A stretch of 64,000 nt of DNA from Hoyosella altamirensis (lineage in GTDB: Bacteria > Actinomycetota > Actinomycetes > Mycobacteriales > Mycobacteriaceae): NCBI RefSeq assembly GCF_014191505.1, contig NZ_JACHWS010000001.1:310001-374000 (forward strand), in the 5' to 3' direction. The notes under the pieces were generated by a model that was not told the origin of the DNA, ran no database searches, and saw only the letters and a list, made by a program, of their open reading frames with translations. Of this stretch, positions 8,866 to 18,048 are shown piece by piece. Positions within the stretch are counted from its first letter, which is position 1. Each line of letters begins with the position of its first letter. Position numbers and translations under genes: made by a program.

Positions 8866-9347
8866 GTGAGGATTCACCGGATCACGTCGAACGCGATAGC
8901 AACCTGAGCAAGTCCAAAGCGAACATTCCGCGTCGGTGAGCCGTTCCGCAGTTCGTTTGCATGTCGCGAGCAGTCAAGCTCACTATCGTCTGGAATTCGC
9001 GGCCATGCTGTTTGTTTGCGTCAACCAAAGAATGCGCCGGTCCGCTGGAAATAGAGTGGATGCAGGGGGCTGTTGCCGCAAGGCATAGGCCGTCGCGTGT
9101 TGCGTACAGGAAAATCGTTCGGTATCTCGGATAAATGGACTCACGAAGAAAACCCCTGCTAGCGTGGGGTCTAAGTGGCGGGTGTGTAGTTGTGGGGTTT
9201 ACCCGGGAGTTCGCAGATCCGCGCTCGCCTGAAAAGGACGCGGGCCTTGAAAAGGTAGTTTCCGAAGCGAATTAATAAAGATGTGTTGCAAATCAAGATC
9301 ATATTTGTGGGTCAGAACTACCACAGCCAGATTTTGGAATTGAACTT
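8866..9347. other. Intergenic stretch without recognisable gene
   Basis: About 480 bases with no credible coding frame on either strand. It becomes AT-richer towards 9240-9350 (runs such as GAATTAATAAAG), consistent with the upstream region of the promoter at 9348. A short imperfect hairpin (ACCCC/GGGGT) lies near 9152-9170. No tRNA, repeat array or mobile-element end was seen. Confidence 0.5.
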
Positions 9348-9379
9348 TTGACATTGTTGTGATGCGGGTGTGATATACC
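9348..9379 (+). promoter_or_regulatory. Candidate sigma-70 promoter for small envelope-protein locus
   Basis: TTGACA at 9348-9353 is a perfect -35 hexamer. A TGATAT/TATACC element at 9371-9379 gives a spacer of 17-20 bases depending on the register chosen. It is followed at 9389-9405 by a small inverted repeat CTGCAT-GTTGT-ATGCAG in the presumed 5' leader, about 30 bases before the ribosome site of the 36-aa gene. Confidence 0.5.
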
Positions 9380-9433
9380 TAACAGCAGCTGCATGTTGTA
9401 TGCAGTGCAGATCTCTTAGATGGAGGCGGGTCA

Positions 9434-9544
9434 GTGTCCAGCGACTTCCTTAACTGGGTGTTCAACTTTAGTTCGGACTGGGCGTTCAGCTCCGAGTGGT
9501 TCCACTTCATGAGTTCGGACTTCCTGAACTTCAACTTCAGCTGA
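9434..9544 (+). CDS. 36-aa aromatic/Ser-Asp repeat protein
   Basis: Tiny gene with a near-ideal ribosome site (GGAGG, 7 bases before GTG 9434). The 36-residue product contains four SS[D/E]-aromatic units at residues 2-5, 13-16, 19-22 and 27-30, and the core FSSDW-A-FSSEW-F at 12-23. There is no signal peptide and there are no Lys, Arg or Cys residues; it is acidic and rich in Phe and Trp. The core recurs in a 46-aa protein at 10706. Both flank a mycoloyltransferase. Known small mycomembrane proteins of Corynebacterium (PorA, PorH) also lack signal peptides and are O-mycoloylated on serine, so a similar role is a reasonable hypothesis. No family is recognised. Confidence 0.72.
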   Translation: MSSDFLNWVFNFSSDWAFSSEWFHFMSSDFLNFNFS

Positions 9545-9563
9545 CGCAATAGAGTCACTGCAA

Positions 9564-9594
9564 GTGCTGGGTGCGGCGGGGTCGCGCCCAGCAC
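9564..9594 (+). terminator. GC-rich hairpin after the 36-aa gene
   Basis: Inverted repeat GTGCTGGG (9564-9571) and CCCAGCAC (9587-9594), extendable inward with G/C pairs. It sits 19 bases after the stop of the small gene and 56 bases before the mycoloyltransferase start. No U-run follows, so it may be a partial terminator, an RNA-stabilising 3' end, or a processing site that sets a high small-protein to enzyme ratio. Confidence 0.5.
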
Positions 9595-9650
9595 ATCTGC
9601 ATTCAAGGACATTTCCACTTCAGCCCTTCCCGACATAGGGGGTTCCGGCG

Positions 9651-10664
9651 TTGAAACTCCGGCTGGGCGCAGGCGTGACGCTGGCGCTTTCCTTATTATT
9701 CGTGAACTCAGGTGCGGCGGTAGCGCAACCTGGGGAAACGGAAGTACCGCCGCAAAATGCGCCGTCGTCACTCGTTCGTGTAGAGCGGGTCAACGACCGT
9801 GAACTGATGCTGTACGTATATTCCGGATCAATGGACAAAGTCATCCCGCTCGAGGTGATCACACCTGCGGATAACTCGGTTCCGCGTCCCACGCTCTACC
9901 TACTTAATGGAGCGGGTGGCGGTGAAGACTCGGCTACCTGGCGGGCGCGCACCGACCTGCTTGGGTTTTTTGCGGATAAAGACGTCAACGTGGTCACACC
10001 AGTAGGTGGGGCATACACCTACTACACGGACTGGATCCGCGAGGATCCCGATCTGGGTGTTGTGAAATGGGAAACTTTCTTGACCAGGGAAGTGCCGCCT
10101 ATCGTCGATCAGGCGTTAGGGACCACCGGCCGCAACGCGATCGCGGGGCTCTCGATGTCTGCTACGTCGGTTCTCGCGCTCGCGATCGCGGCACCCGAGG
10201 TCTACGACGCCGTCGGCTCCTACAGCGGCTGCGCGCGCACGAGTGACCGGCTCGGAGAGTTCTACGTCAGAACTGTCTTAGCGGGGCCAGGTGACGTCGA
10301 CAATATGTGGGGGCCGTCCGGGTCGCCCGGCTGGCGAGACTATGACCCCTACCTCAACGCCGAAGGCCTGCGCGGGACCGTCGTGTATGTTTCGAGCGCA
10401 ACGGGTTTGCCGGGGCCTTACGACACATTCGACAACGATTTCGTGGAAGGCAGCCCGGCGCGTTACGCGAACCTACTCGTGGTCGGCGGACTCCTCGAAG
10501 CCGCGACCTATCAGTGCACTGTGGACTTCGCCGACCGATTGAACGAACTCAACATTCCCGCGCACTTCAACCTTCGTCCCGCGGGAACACACTCGTGGGC
10601 CTATTGGGAAGAAGATCTCCGCGTGTCATGGCCGATCCTTAGCGAGGCCCTCACTCGCGGCTAG
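9651..10664 (+). CDS. Secreted mycoloyltransferase (antigen 85/Myt-type esterase)
   Basis: 337-aa exported alpha/beta hydrolase. Residues 1-25 form a signal peptide (LGAGVTLALSLLFVNSGAAVAQ, cleavage after AVA likely). The nucleophile elbow is GLSMSATS (about residues 166-173), the catalytic His is in GTHSWAYWEEDL near the C-terminus, and LYLLNGAGGGED near 84 is the oxyanion-loop region. These match mycoloyltransferases, which move mycolic acids between trehalose esters, arabinogalactan or proteins. TTG 9651 follows AGGGGGTT. It sits between two tiny FSSDW proteins, suggesting that these could be its protein substrates or partners; that link is inference. Confidence 0.87.
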   Translation: MKLRLGAGVTLALSLLFVNSGAAVAQPGETEVPPQNAPSSLVRVERVNDRELMLYVYSGSMDKVIPLEVITPADNSVPRPTLYLLNGAGGGEDSATWRARTDLLGFFADKDVNVVTPVGGAYTYYTDWIREDPDLGVVKWETFLTREVPPIVDQALGTTGRNAIAGLSMSATSVLALAIAAPEVYDAVGSYSGCARTSDRLGEFYVRTVLAGPGDVDNMWGPSGSPGWRDYDPYLNAEGLRGTVVYVSSATGLPGPYDTFDNDFVEGSPARYANLLVVGGLLEAATYQCTVDFADRLNELNIPAHFNLRPAGTHSWAYWEEDLRVSWPILSEALTRG

Positions 10665-10705
10665 CCGTATGACCCTTGAACATCCCCTGTGAGGAGTTGA
10701 ATCTT

Positions 10706-10846
10706 ATGCTTGATCTCGTTGCTATGTTCCTCCCGGAAGTATCGCTCGGATCGATAGTTGACTTTCTAACGGGAGACGGCTTCTCATTCAGTTCTGACTG
10801 GAGCTTCAGTTCGGACTGGTTCAACGTGCCCGGTTTCCTCAGCTAA
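10706..10846 (+). CDS. 46-aa FSSDW-repeat protein
   Basis: Tiny gene with GAGGAG 9 bases before ATG 10706, lying 41 bases after the mycoloyltransferase stop. The 46-residue product has an amphipathic/hydrophobic N-terminal half (MLDLVAMFLPEVSLGSIVDF) and a C-terminal half with FSSDW-S-FSSDW-F at residues 28-39, matching 11 of 12 positions of the core in the 36-aa protein if D/E is counted as a match and 10 of 12 exactly. It has no Lys, Arg or Cys. A strong terminator follows directly, which supports it as the last gene of a real transcription unit. PorA/PorH-like mycomembrane protein is the working hypothesis. Confidence 0.72.
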   Translation: MLDLVAMFLPEVSLGSIVDFLTGDGFSFSSDWSFSSDWFNVPGFLS

Positions 10847-10857
10847 TCCGAACGCTC

Positions 10858-10898
10858 ACCTGCTGTCGCAACTCCAATAGTGAGCTGCGACAGCAGGT
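10858..10898 (+). terminator. Rho-independent terminator
   Basis: Perfect 13-bp stem (10858-10870 with 10886-10898; ACCTGCTGTCGCA and its complement), 15-base loop, then a T-rich tail TCGTTCTTATTT. It closes the FSSDW/mycoloyltransferase unit and lies just before the convergent ABC permease stop at 10905. Confidence 0.85.
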
Positions 10899-10904
10899 TC
10901 GTTC

Positions 10905-12557
10905 TTATTTGGATTCGAGATCCCGGCGCTTGAATCCCGCCACGCCTGCGGCGGTGAGCGCGGCTGCGATCGCGAGGAGCGCGAGCGTTGGAGTCCATTC
11001 GAAGCCGACAGCGGGCATGTCCGGGATGTGCCCGAACGGGGAGTAGTCGTACATCCAGTCCGGGAAGCCGAGGATGGCGCCCATGTAGACGACGAGGATG
11101 CCGTAGATGGGGATGAACCACGCCAGCCCTTGCAGTCGCGGTGCAAGCCCAAACAGTGCTGCCGCGAGGCCTACCGCGACCCACACCGCCGGAATATGCG
11201 CGGCGGCCGCACCGAGCATGCGGACCAGGAAGTCCCAATCGCCAAGCGCGAGCGCCCCGGCGCCGCCGAGTCCGAAGCCTGCCGCCATGACAACGATTGC
11301 GCTGCTCACGTAGGCCACCGTGAGGTGACTGCCCATCCAGCGCTGCCGTGATACTCCGGTTGCCAGTACGGGTTCTGCGCGCCCTGAGTTCTCCTCGCTG
11401 CGCAGCCGGTTCACGGCCATCACCGCCTGAACGGACGCGACGATGGAGAGGAATGTGATCAGCATCGCGACCCACGAGTCCACCAGGGATGCACCCGGGA
11501 TGTCCGGCAGTACGTCACCGAGCGCACTCAGCTGCTCCAGCATGTCTTCAACACCGTTGATCAGCATCCCGTAGGTGAGGCCGAAAACGGCGAGACCGGC
11601 TGTCCATGCGATGACGGACGCACGGTGCAAACGGAGGGCAAGCCCGATCGGGCTGGTCAGTGCGGGCGTGGCGACGGGGGCCCCCATTTTCGGGGGACGC
11701 AGCCCCGCGCCGACGTCACGCATCGTGCTGAGACGGAACCCGGCACCGATCAGGACAGCGGCGACGAGCACCGCGAGAAGCAGCGGCCACCACCGCTGAT
11801 CCTCTGCGAACGGGCGTGAAGCCTGACCCCAGAACAGTGGTGATAGCCACCGCAGGAAGTTCTCGCCGATATCGCCGGCTGCTCGCAGCGCGTACGCGCC
11901 GCCCAGCACAGCGAGTGCCATACCCGCAGCTCCGCGTCCGTATTCCGTTATCTGCACGGTGATCGCGGTGACGCCCGCGAAAACGATCCCAGCGGCGGCG
12001 AGACTCAAGCCATAGAGGAACGAGCCGTCGGTGGTCACGCCCTCAAGGCCGCTGCTTGCGAGTCCGAGTGCTGTCAGGACGCCCGTGGCTATATTGGCGC
12101 CCACGATGACGATGAGCGCGGCCGCGAGTGTGGAGTGACGGCCGACGACGCTGGAACGAACGAGTTCTGCGCGCCCCGCTTCTTCCTCCGCGCGTGTGTG
12201 GCGAACCAGCAGCAGGATGCTCATAAGGCCGAACACCAGCGCTGTCATGACAGTCATCTGGTGGCCAACCATGATCCCGAAGTTGTAGTCGGCTGGCTGG
12301 TAGTTGCGTCCGACCATGCCGACCATCGCGGGAAGGTCGGCAAGCTGGGCGACGGTCGCGCGGTCTTCCGCGGTGGGGTAAGTATCCCGGAAGCTTTGCA
12401 GGCTGCCGACAGTCAGGAGGGTAAGGGCGCCGATCCAGATAGGCAGGCGAATCCTGTCGCGCCGGAGTATTAGGCGCGTCATCGTCCAGGTGCCGGCAAG
12501 CGGATGCCGTGCACCACTGACTTCTGCCTGCGGCCGGGTGGCCGTAGCGTTCGTCAT
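10905..12557 (-). CDS. ABC-2 type exporter permease (antibiotic-exporter type)
   Basis: 550-aa integral membrane protein with about 12 hydrophobic segments arranged as two similar halves (roughly residues 37-280 and 310-540), typical of the actinobacterial single-chain permease annotated as a polyketide antibiotic exporter. Each half has the cytoplasmic [19 protein letters not shown] / [19 protein letters not shown] element, a hallmark of this group. The start overlaps the stop of the ATPase gene by 4 bases (ATGA), so the two are coupled. Likely exports a lipophilic compound under the control of the divergent MarR/GbsR-like regulator. Substrate unknown. Confidence 0.88.
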   Translation of the reverse strand: MTNATATRPQAEVSGARHPLAGTWTMTRLILRRDRIRLPIWIGALTLLTVGSLQSFRDTYPTAEDRATVAQLADLPAMVGMVGRNYQPADYNFGIMVGHQMTVMTALVFGLMSILLLVRHTRAEEEAGRAELVRSSVVGRHSTLAAALIVIVGANIATGVLTALGLASSGLEGVTTDGSFLYGLSLAAAGIVFAGVTAITVQITEYGRGAAGMALAVLGGAYALRAAGDIGENFLRWLSPLFWGQASRPFAEDQRWWPLLLAVLVAAVLIGAGFRLSTMRDVGAGLRPPKMGAPVATPALTSPIGLALRLHRASVIAWTAGLAVFGLTYGMLINGVEDMLEQLSALGDVLPDIPGASLVDSWVAMLITFLSIVASVQAVMAVNRLRSEENSGRAEPVLATGVSRQRWMGSHLTVAYVSSAIVVMAAGFGLGGAGALALGDWDFLVRMLGAAAAHIPAVWVAVGLAAALFGLAPRLQGLAWFIPIYGILVVYMGAILGFPDWMYDYSPFGHIPDMPAVGFEWTPTLALLAIAAALTAAGVAGFKRRDLESK

Positions 12558-13474
12558 GTCCGTGCTCCTGCGGTTTCGACCGTTCCGTTGAGGTCGTCCT
12601 GGTAGTGGCGAAGCATCAATTCTTCGAGGGTCGGTGGGTGGCTGACGAGACTGCGGATTCCGAGCGGGCTGAGCTCGCGGATCACACTGTCGAGGTATTC
12701 ACCGTCTACGGCGAATCGCACGCGGTCACCGTCAGTGGTGAAGTTGTGAACACCACGCATGTTCTCGACGGCAGCTGCAGATCCCGCTGTGGTCACTTCA
12801 ACGGTCGTACGCGTCAGGTGCCGCATTTCCGCGAGCGTGCCGGACTGGACGACCTCGCCGAGGCGAATGATGCTGATCCGGTCGCACAACGCTTCGACCT
12901 GCGCAAGGATGTGGCTGGAGAGAAGTACCGTCTTGCCTTCGGCAGTAGCTTCTTTGATGTAGGCCTGGAAGACGGTTTCCATTAGCGGGTCGAGACCTGC
13001 GGTCGGTTCGTCGAGGAGGAGAAGCTCCACGTTGGAGGCGAGCGCGGCGATAATCGCAACCTTCTGCCGGTTCCCCTTCGAGTAGGTCCGCCCCTTCTTC
13101 GAGGGGTCGAGGTCAAACTTCTCGATGAGATCGGCCCGGCGCCGCTTGTCGAGACCGCCGCGGAGGCGCCCGAGGAGGTCAATGGCCTCACCGCCGGTCA
13201 GATTCGGCCAGAGTTCGACGTCACCAGGAACGAACGCCAGCCGTTTGTGAAGTTCAACCGCGTCGTTCCAGGGGTCGCCGCCAAGGAGTTCGGTCTTTCC
13301 ACTGTCCGCCCGGAGGAGCCCGAGTAGGACGCGGATCGTGGTGGACTTGCCGGCACCGTTCGGACCGAGGAAGCCGTGGACTTCACCCGTCTCGACGTGC
13401 AGGTTCAGGTTGTCGAGGGCGCGTGTCTTCCCGAAGGTCTTCACGATGCCCTTCATTTCGATCGCCGTAGTCAT
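12554..13474 (-). CDS. ABC transporter ATP-binding protein
   Basis: 306-aa DRI/DrrA-type ATPase. Walker [10 protein letters not shown] near residue 37, Q-loop in [12 protein letters not shown], signature degenerate as [11 protein letters not shown] near 135, Walker [13 protein letters not shown] near 153, switch His in LSSHIL near 190, and a C-terminal regulatory domain of about 90 residues. Together with the downstream permease it forms an exporter. The gene is divergent from the regulator at 13563, with a palindrome in between. Confidence 0.93.
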   Translation of the reverse strand: MTTAIEMKGIVKTFGKTRALDNLNLHVETGEVHGFLGPNGAGKSTTIRVLLGLLRADSGKTELLGGDPWNDAVELHKRLAFVPGDVELWPNLTGGEAIDLLGRLRGGLDKRRRADLIEKFDLDPSKKGRTYSKGNRQKVAIIAALASNVELLLLDEPTAGLDPLMETVFQAYIKEATAEGKTVLLSSHILAQVEALCDRISIIRLGEVVQSGTLAEMRHLTRTTVEVTTAGSAAAVENMRGVHNFTTDGDRVRFAVDGEYLDSVIRELSPLGIRSLVSHPPTLEELMLRHYQDDLNGTVETAGART

Positions 13475-13494
13475 GCAGATGAGCGTACACTGTT

Positions 13495-13510
13495 TTCACA
13501 AATGTGTGAA
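13495..13510. promoter_or_regulatory. Candidate operator between exporter and regulator
   Basis: Inverted repeat TTCACA-AATG-TGTGAA in the 88-base gap between the divergent ATPase gene and the MarR/GbsR-like gene. Its position, 21 bases from the ATPase start, fits a repressor site acting on both promoters. Confidence 0.55.
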
Positions 13511-13562
13511 TACTCTGAACCTTGTTAAGCTAGTGTTGTCGTCAGTGCGAGAGGGGTGTCGT

Positions 13563-14081
13563 GTGTCCGACCTGCAGGATGATGAGTACCGCGAAAAGCT
13601 GCTGCAGTTCGTCGAGAAGCTTGCGATGCTCCTGACGGAAGCAGGCCTGCCGCGCATGGCTGCGCGCGTGTTCGCTTACGTCCTCGCAGAGGACTCCGAC
13701 AAGTACACCGCCAAAGAACTCGCGGACGGGCTTCGCGTCAGTCCGGCCGCGATTTCCGGCGCGGTGCGGCCACTCGTTCAGGGCGGAATGCTCACGCGCG
13801 GACGTGATCCCGGTGAGCGCGCAGACCATTATCGTGTTGATGATTCCGACGTGTGGGGCACGATCATTAGCCAGCGCCGTCCGATGCTTCGTCGCTACAT
13901 TGATGTTCTCAGTGAGGGTGCGCGTGATCTCGGGGGAGACCGGCGAGGGTCACGACGGCTCCGTGAGACTGTCGAGTTCTATCGATTCCTCGACGAGGAC
14001 CTAACCGAAACCATGAAGCGCTGGAAGGAACGGCGCGCTGAGTGGGTTGAGGAAGAAGAACGCCGGATCAAGGAGAGCTGA
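13563..14081 (+). CDS. MarR/GbsR-family transcriptional regulator
   Basis: 172-aa winged-helix protein. The HTH is at about residues 38-85 (MAARVFAYVLAED, YTAKELADGLRVSPAAISGAVRPL, MLTRGRDPGERADHYRVD), followed by a helical, charged C-terminal dimerisation part. GTG 13563 is chosen because GAGAGGGG precedes it; the frame extends upstream into the ABC gene but that part is not coding. It is transcribed divergently from the ABC exporter and probably represses it via the palindrome at 13495. The PIG-L gene begins 3 bases after its stop, so the two are likely an operon. Confidence 0.87.
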   Translation: MSDLQDDEYREKLLQFVEKLAMLLTEAGLPRMAARVFAYVLAEDSDKYTAKELADGLRVSPAAISGAVRPLVQGGMLTRGRDPGERADHYRVDDSDVWGTIISQRRPMLRRYIDVLSEGARDLGGDRRGSRRLRETVEFYRFLDEDLTETMKRWKERRAEWVEEEERRIKES

Positions 14082-14084
14082 TAC

Positions 14085-14756
14085 ATGGCGCTGCGTACGT
14101 TTCCCGCCGACTGGACGCGAGCGGTCTTCATCGTTGCCCATCCTGACGATGTCGAATACGGAGCGGGTGCGGCCGTGGCGAAATGGATTTCCGAGGGTAG
14201 GTCAGTTACCTACGTCATGATCACCAGCGGCGAGCAGGGTATCGAAGGAATGGTCCCTGAACTGTGCGGCCCGCTCCGTGAAAAGGAGCAAATTTCGAGT
14301 TCCAGGGTTGTCGGCGTGGAGGATATTCGGTTTCTCCGATTCCCCGACTACACCCTCGAGAACACGCAGGAACTACGTGATTCCCTAGTCGATATCATTC
14401 GTGAACTTGACCCGGAATTGGTCCTCACCCTGAACTTCCGGGACAACTGGGGCGGCGAATTCCAGAACTCGCCTGATCACATGAACGCCGGTCAGGCCGT
14501 TGTCGAGGCAGTGCGCGCCGCAGCCGCGAATGTGCGGTGGATTGCTGCAGCTGCCTCACCTGAAGCCACGCACGCGGTAGATGTTACTGGCTTTGAGGAC
14601 ACGGCCATAGCGTCCCTGCGTGAACACCGGGCTTATCTCGCCGGGCTCGGTGGGGGAGCCGAATCACTGAAGATGATTCGTGAATCGCTCGCGTCAACGG
14701 GTGCTGAGTTCGGCACGGGTGCGGCCGTCAGCTTCGAGCTGATCGACGTCGCGTGA
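14085..14756 (+). CDS. PIG-L/LmbE-family deacetylase
   Basis: 223-aa zinc-dependent N-acetyl-sugar deacetylase family member. The metal/catalytic motif AHPDD is at residues 18-22 (VAHPDDVEYGAGA), and a second metal ligand lies in SPDHMNAGQAV near residue 129. Members include MshB, Mca and GlcNAc-PI deacetylases, acting on N-acetylglucosamine-containing metabolites such as mycothiol precursors. AAGGAGAG precedes the ATG. It is coupled to the exporter regulator, which hints at a role in resistance or detoxification, for instance cleavage of mycothiol conjugates; this is inference. Confidence 0.87.
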   Translation: MALRTFPADWTRAVFIVAHPDDVEYGAGAAVAKWISEGRSVTYVMITSGEQGIEGMVPELCGPLREKEQISSSRVVGVEDIRFLRFPDYTLENTQELRDSLVDIIRELDPELVLTLNFRDNWGGEFQNSPDHMNAGQAVVEAVRAAAANVRWIAAAASPEATHAVDVTGFEDTAIASLREHRAYLAGLGGGAESLKMIRESLASTGAEFGTGAAVSFELIDVA

Positions 14757-14789
14757 TCGCCTCGGTGATCGCCCCGGGGTAAATTCACC

Positions 14790-14839
14790 AGAAACAGGAC
14801 AGCCTCCCCGGAAACGACGTGGGAGTTTGTCCTGTTTCT
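14790..14839. terminator. Bidirectional terminator
   Basis: 12-bp stem AGAAACAGGACA (14790-14801) with TGTCCTGTTTCT (14828-14839), with an inner CTCCC/GGGAG pairing. It lies between the convergent PIG-L gene and the CsoR-like gene; the A/T-rich outer arms allow termination in both directions. Confidence 0.8.
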
Positions 14840-14857
14840 TGTGATGCTTACCCGCGC

Positions 14858-15192
<335 letters not shown>

Positions 15193-15224
15193 ATGAGTGG
15201 CTTCAACGATCAAGGAGGAGCGCC

Positions 15225-15644
15225 GTGCCCAATGGGTCGATTGGCATCACAACAGTAGTGGACTTGCCGTTTGACGAGGCGGTGACCAAGACGCGCGAGG
15301 CACTCGCCGATCAGGGTTTCGGCGTGCTCACCGAGATCGACGTCAAAGCGACGCTCAAAACGAAAATCGACAAGGACATCGAAAACTACCTCATTCTGGG
15401 AGCCTGCCGCCCGCCACTTGCCTACGAAGCAGTGCTGGCAGACCCCCAGATCGGACTCCTGCTGCCCTGCAACGTCGTTGTCCGCGACTCGCGTGACCGT
15501 GAAGGCGCGGTCATCGTTGAAGCCATGAATCCCGACATGATGGTTGACGTCAGCGGCAAGGCGGCCCTCGGCCCAGTCGCCAGCGACGCAGGCATCCGGC
15601 TCCGTGCTGCGCTGAGCGCGCTGGGCGGCACGGCAGTCAGCTAG
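15225..15644 (+). CDS. DUF302 domain protein
   Basis: 139-aa protein with one DUF302 (TT1751-like) domain: PFDEAVTKTREALADQGFGVLTEIDVKATLKTKI, then YLILGACRPPLAYEAVLADPQIGLLLPCNVVVR. GTG 15225 follows AAGGAGGAG; the frame stays open upstream but only this start has a ribosome site. No signal peptide. DUF302 proteins often sit with CsoR/CstR repressors and sulfur or copper genes; their biochemical role is unclear. Expression is probably induced when the divergent repressor releases the operator at 15177. Confidence 0.87.
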   Translation: MPNGSIGITTVVDLPFDEAVTKTREALADQGFGVLTEIDVKATLKTKIDKDIENYLILGACRPPLAYEAVLADPQIGLLLPCNVVVRDSRDREGAVIVEAMNPDMMVDVSGKAALGPVASDAGIRLRAALSALGGTAVS

Positions 15645-15651
15645 GGGCTCC

Positions 15652-18040
15652 TCACCCGAGTGCCTCCACAGGGGAAGTGCGCACTGCCCGCCGAGCCGGA
15701 ACGAGAGTGGCGATCACCGCAGCCGCTACTGCGGCGAATGCGATTAACGCGAGCTGCCCAGCGGGTATCGCCCCAATCACAACCTTGTCCAGGCCAAACA
15801 CCGAAGCCGTTCCCGCCGTGCCGTAAACGATGCCCAGCCCGATCCCAATTGCGGTGGCCGCCCCCGCAATCAGGGACGCTTCCCAGATCAGCAGAGACCG
15901 CAAGCTGCCGCGATGAAGGCCGACGACACGGAGCAGCGCCGATTCCCGCCGCCGCTCAATGACGGACAGCGCCATCGTGTTGCCGACACCGATCAGTGCG
16001 ATGAGGATAGCGACCGACAAGAGACCGGCCACGATCATCACCATTGTGTCGATAATCGTATCGATGACTGCTCGTGCCGCTGCGGTCCCGGTGATATCGG
16101 CACCCGGTGAAATCTCATCCACCACTGTCGCGATCTGATCCTGCACCTCGCGTAATGCGTTCCCATCGAGGTCATCAGCAAGACGCACGATCAGCGACAG
16201 TGACTCACTAGCCTCAGGTGCGGCGTCGGCGATGTTCATCAGCGGTATCTGCGTCGGATCGCCCAGTCTGACGATGAGCATTCTGCCATCGCCAACAGTG
16301 AGGATGTCACCGTCGTTGAGCCCCGAATCACTAGAGAGCAGCGCAGTCCCCGGTTCGGGTACGGCTGTCCCGCCACGGAGCGCGGTGCGGAATTGGGAGT
16401 CCACAGCGTAGAGCGAGTGCACTCCCGCGTCACTGGACACGCGTTGTTCGTCCGCTAGCGCTGTGCCTGCCACATCTTCCAGACCAGCAATCCGGGTGTC
16501 GAGCGCCTGCGCATCGGTGTCCGCGGCACTCGTGATCATGACATCGACGGGAAGCTCCTCGTTCACGCTGTCAGCCGCCGCCACCTTCGACAGGCCCGCC
16601 CCGACGACGATCGTGGAGGTCAGCGTCACCCCGATGAGGAGTGCCATAGCTGTAGCCGTCGTGCGACGGGGATTCCGTGAAGCATTACGGACGGCGAGTT
16701 CGCCGACCGAACCGGACAGCCGCGTGAGGATGCTGCCAAGTCCAGCGACGGTGCCAGGCACGATGCGGTTCGCGAGTGTCACCATTGCGAGAAACGTCAG
16801 GAGCCCGCCTGCGCAGCCCGCCAGGATGTTCTCGGCAAGGGCCGCGAAAACAAGTGCCGCGATGCCAGACCCGAGGAAAATCAGGCCGGTCGCGATTCGC
16901 AATACCGAGGTTCGTCGCGATTCCCGCACCGTTTCGAGCGGCCGGAACGCGGCCAGCGGTGACACGCGCGTTGCCGCCCTAGCGGGCGCATGCGCGGCCA
17001 CAAGTGACATCACGATGCCAACGAGAAGCCCAACGACGATCGCGGTTATGGGCAGCGACACCGTGTGGAGCGGAATCGGGAGCGAGAGCGCTTCGCCCGC
17101 AGCGCGCAGACCGTATGCTGCGCCGCACCCGAGGATGACTCCAGCCACGGCGGAAAACGCGCCGACAATCAACGCTTCCAGCGACACCGATGCGCGGATC
17201 TGACTGCCCGTCGCGCCAACGGTGCGGAGCAACGCGAGGTCACGCGTTCGTGAGGCCACAATCACCGAAAACGTGTTCGCGATGACGAGCCCAGCTACCA
17301 CCACGGCGATCGCGCCGAAACCAAGCAGGACGTTCTGCAGCAAACCAGACGTCCCGAGGTATTCCTCTGCTGCGGCTGCGGCGGCATCCTCACCCGTGGT
17401 GATCGGAGCACCGGGAAATGCATTCCCGACTGTGCTGAACACCTCGGGTGTGCCGTCGCTCGCGATGTGCACGGAGGATGTTTCCGCGCCAAGCTCCTCG
17501 AGGAGGGCGGGGGGAACGTAGAACGTCGCGCCGTCCATTGCCTGTGGTGACCCCCGCAGATCAACGAGACCCACGATCGTCCATGCGAGGGGCGCACCGT
17601 CGCTTCCTTCAGCGTCGAGGGTAATGACCGTGCCGGGTTCAATTCCCGTGGTTGACCCGGCGAGCACCTCGCCGTGAACCTCGGGGAATCGCCCCCTCAG
17701 AAAGGTTTTGCCAGCGCAGCGGCCCTGGGTCGGCCAGCGTCTCGGCGAGCCCGTACCGCGTCCCCTGGCCTGGAACGGAAGCGGAGATGAAGCCAGTCGA
17801 CATCGGTTCAGCGGCGACGACGCCAGTGGTGGTCAGGAGCCGATCGAGGTCCGCCGTGGAGAAGCTGCCCTCCAGTACGTAGTCGGTGCCCCGGTACTGC
17901 ATCGCGAGCGCATCGGTGATGCTCCGCTCAACTGTGCTGCCCAGCGACAGCGTGGTGACAATGAACGCCACCGCGATCATCACTGCAAGCGACGACGCGG
18001 CATACCTGCCCTTGTGTGCACGGACCTGAGCGAACGTCAC
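15652..18040 (-). pseudogene. FtsX/MacB-like ABC permease, frameshifted
   Basis: Read through both frames this is a permease of about 795 residues with two FtsX domains (N-terminal TM after TFAQVRAHKGRYAASSLAVMIAVAFIV, then a three-TM block, a second periplasmic domain and a final three-TM block ending LVPARRAVRTSPVEALG). The frame breaks within five consecutive C bases (17692-17696 on the plus strand): removing one joins LSEG in the upstream frame to RFPEVHGEVLAGSTTG in the downstream frame without losing a residue. As written, the N-terminal part ends about 50 bases further on. GTG 18040 is the likely start, 8 bases after the ATPase stop. It may be a true pseudogene or a one-base sequence error. 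Confidence 0.82.
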
Positions 18041-18048
18041 CCCCAGCG

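Noticed and set aside
9149-9190. ACCCC/GGGGT repeats considered as a terminator or small RNA
   Set aside because: Short stem, no U-tail and no promoter close upstream.
9379-9771. 130-aa minus-strand open frame over the 36-aa gene and mycoloyltransferase start
   Set aside because: No ribosome site or family resemblance; it is the antisense of the small FSSDW gene, the hairpin and the signal peptide.
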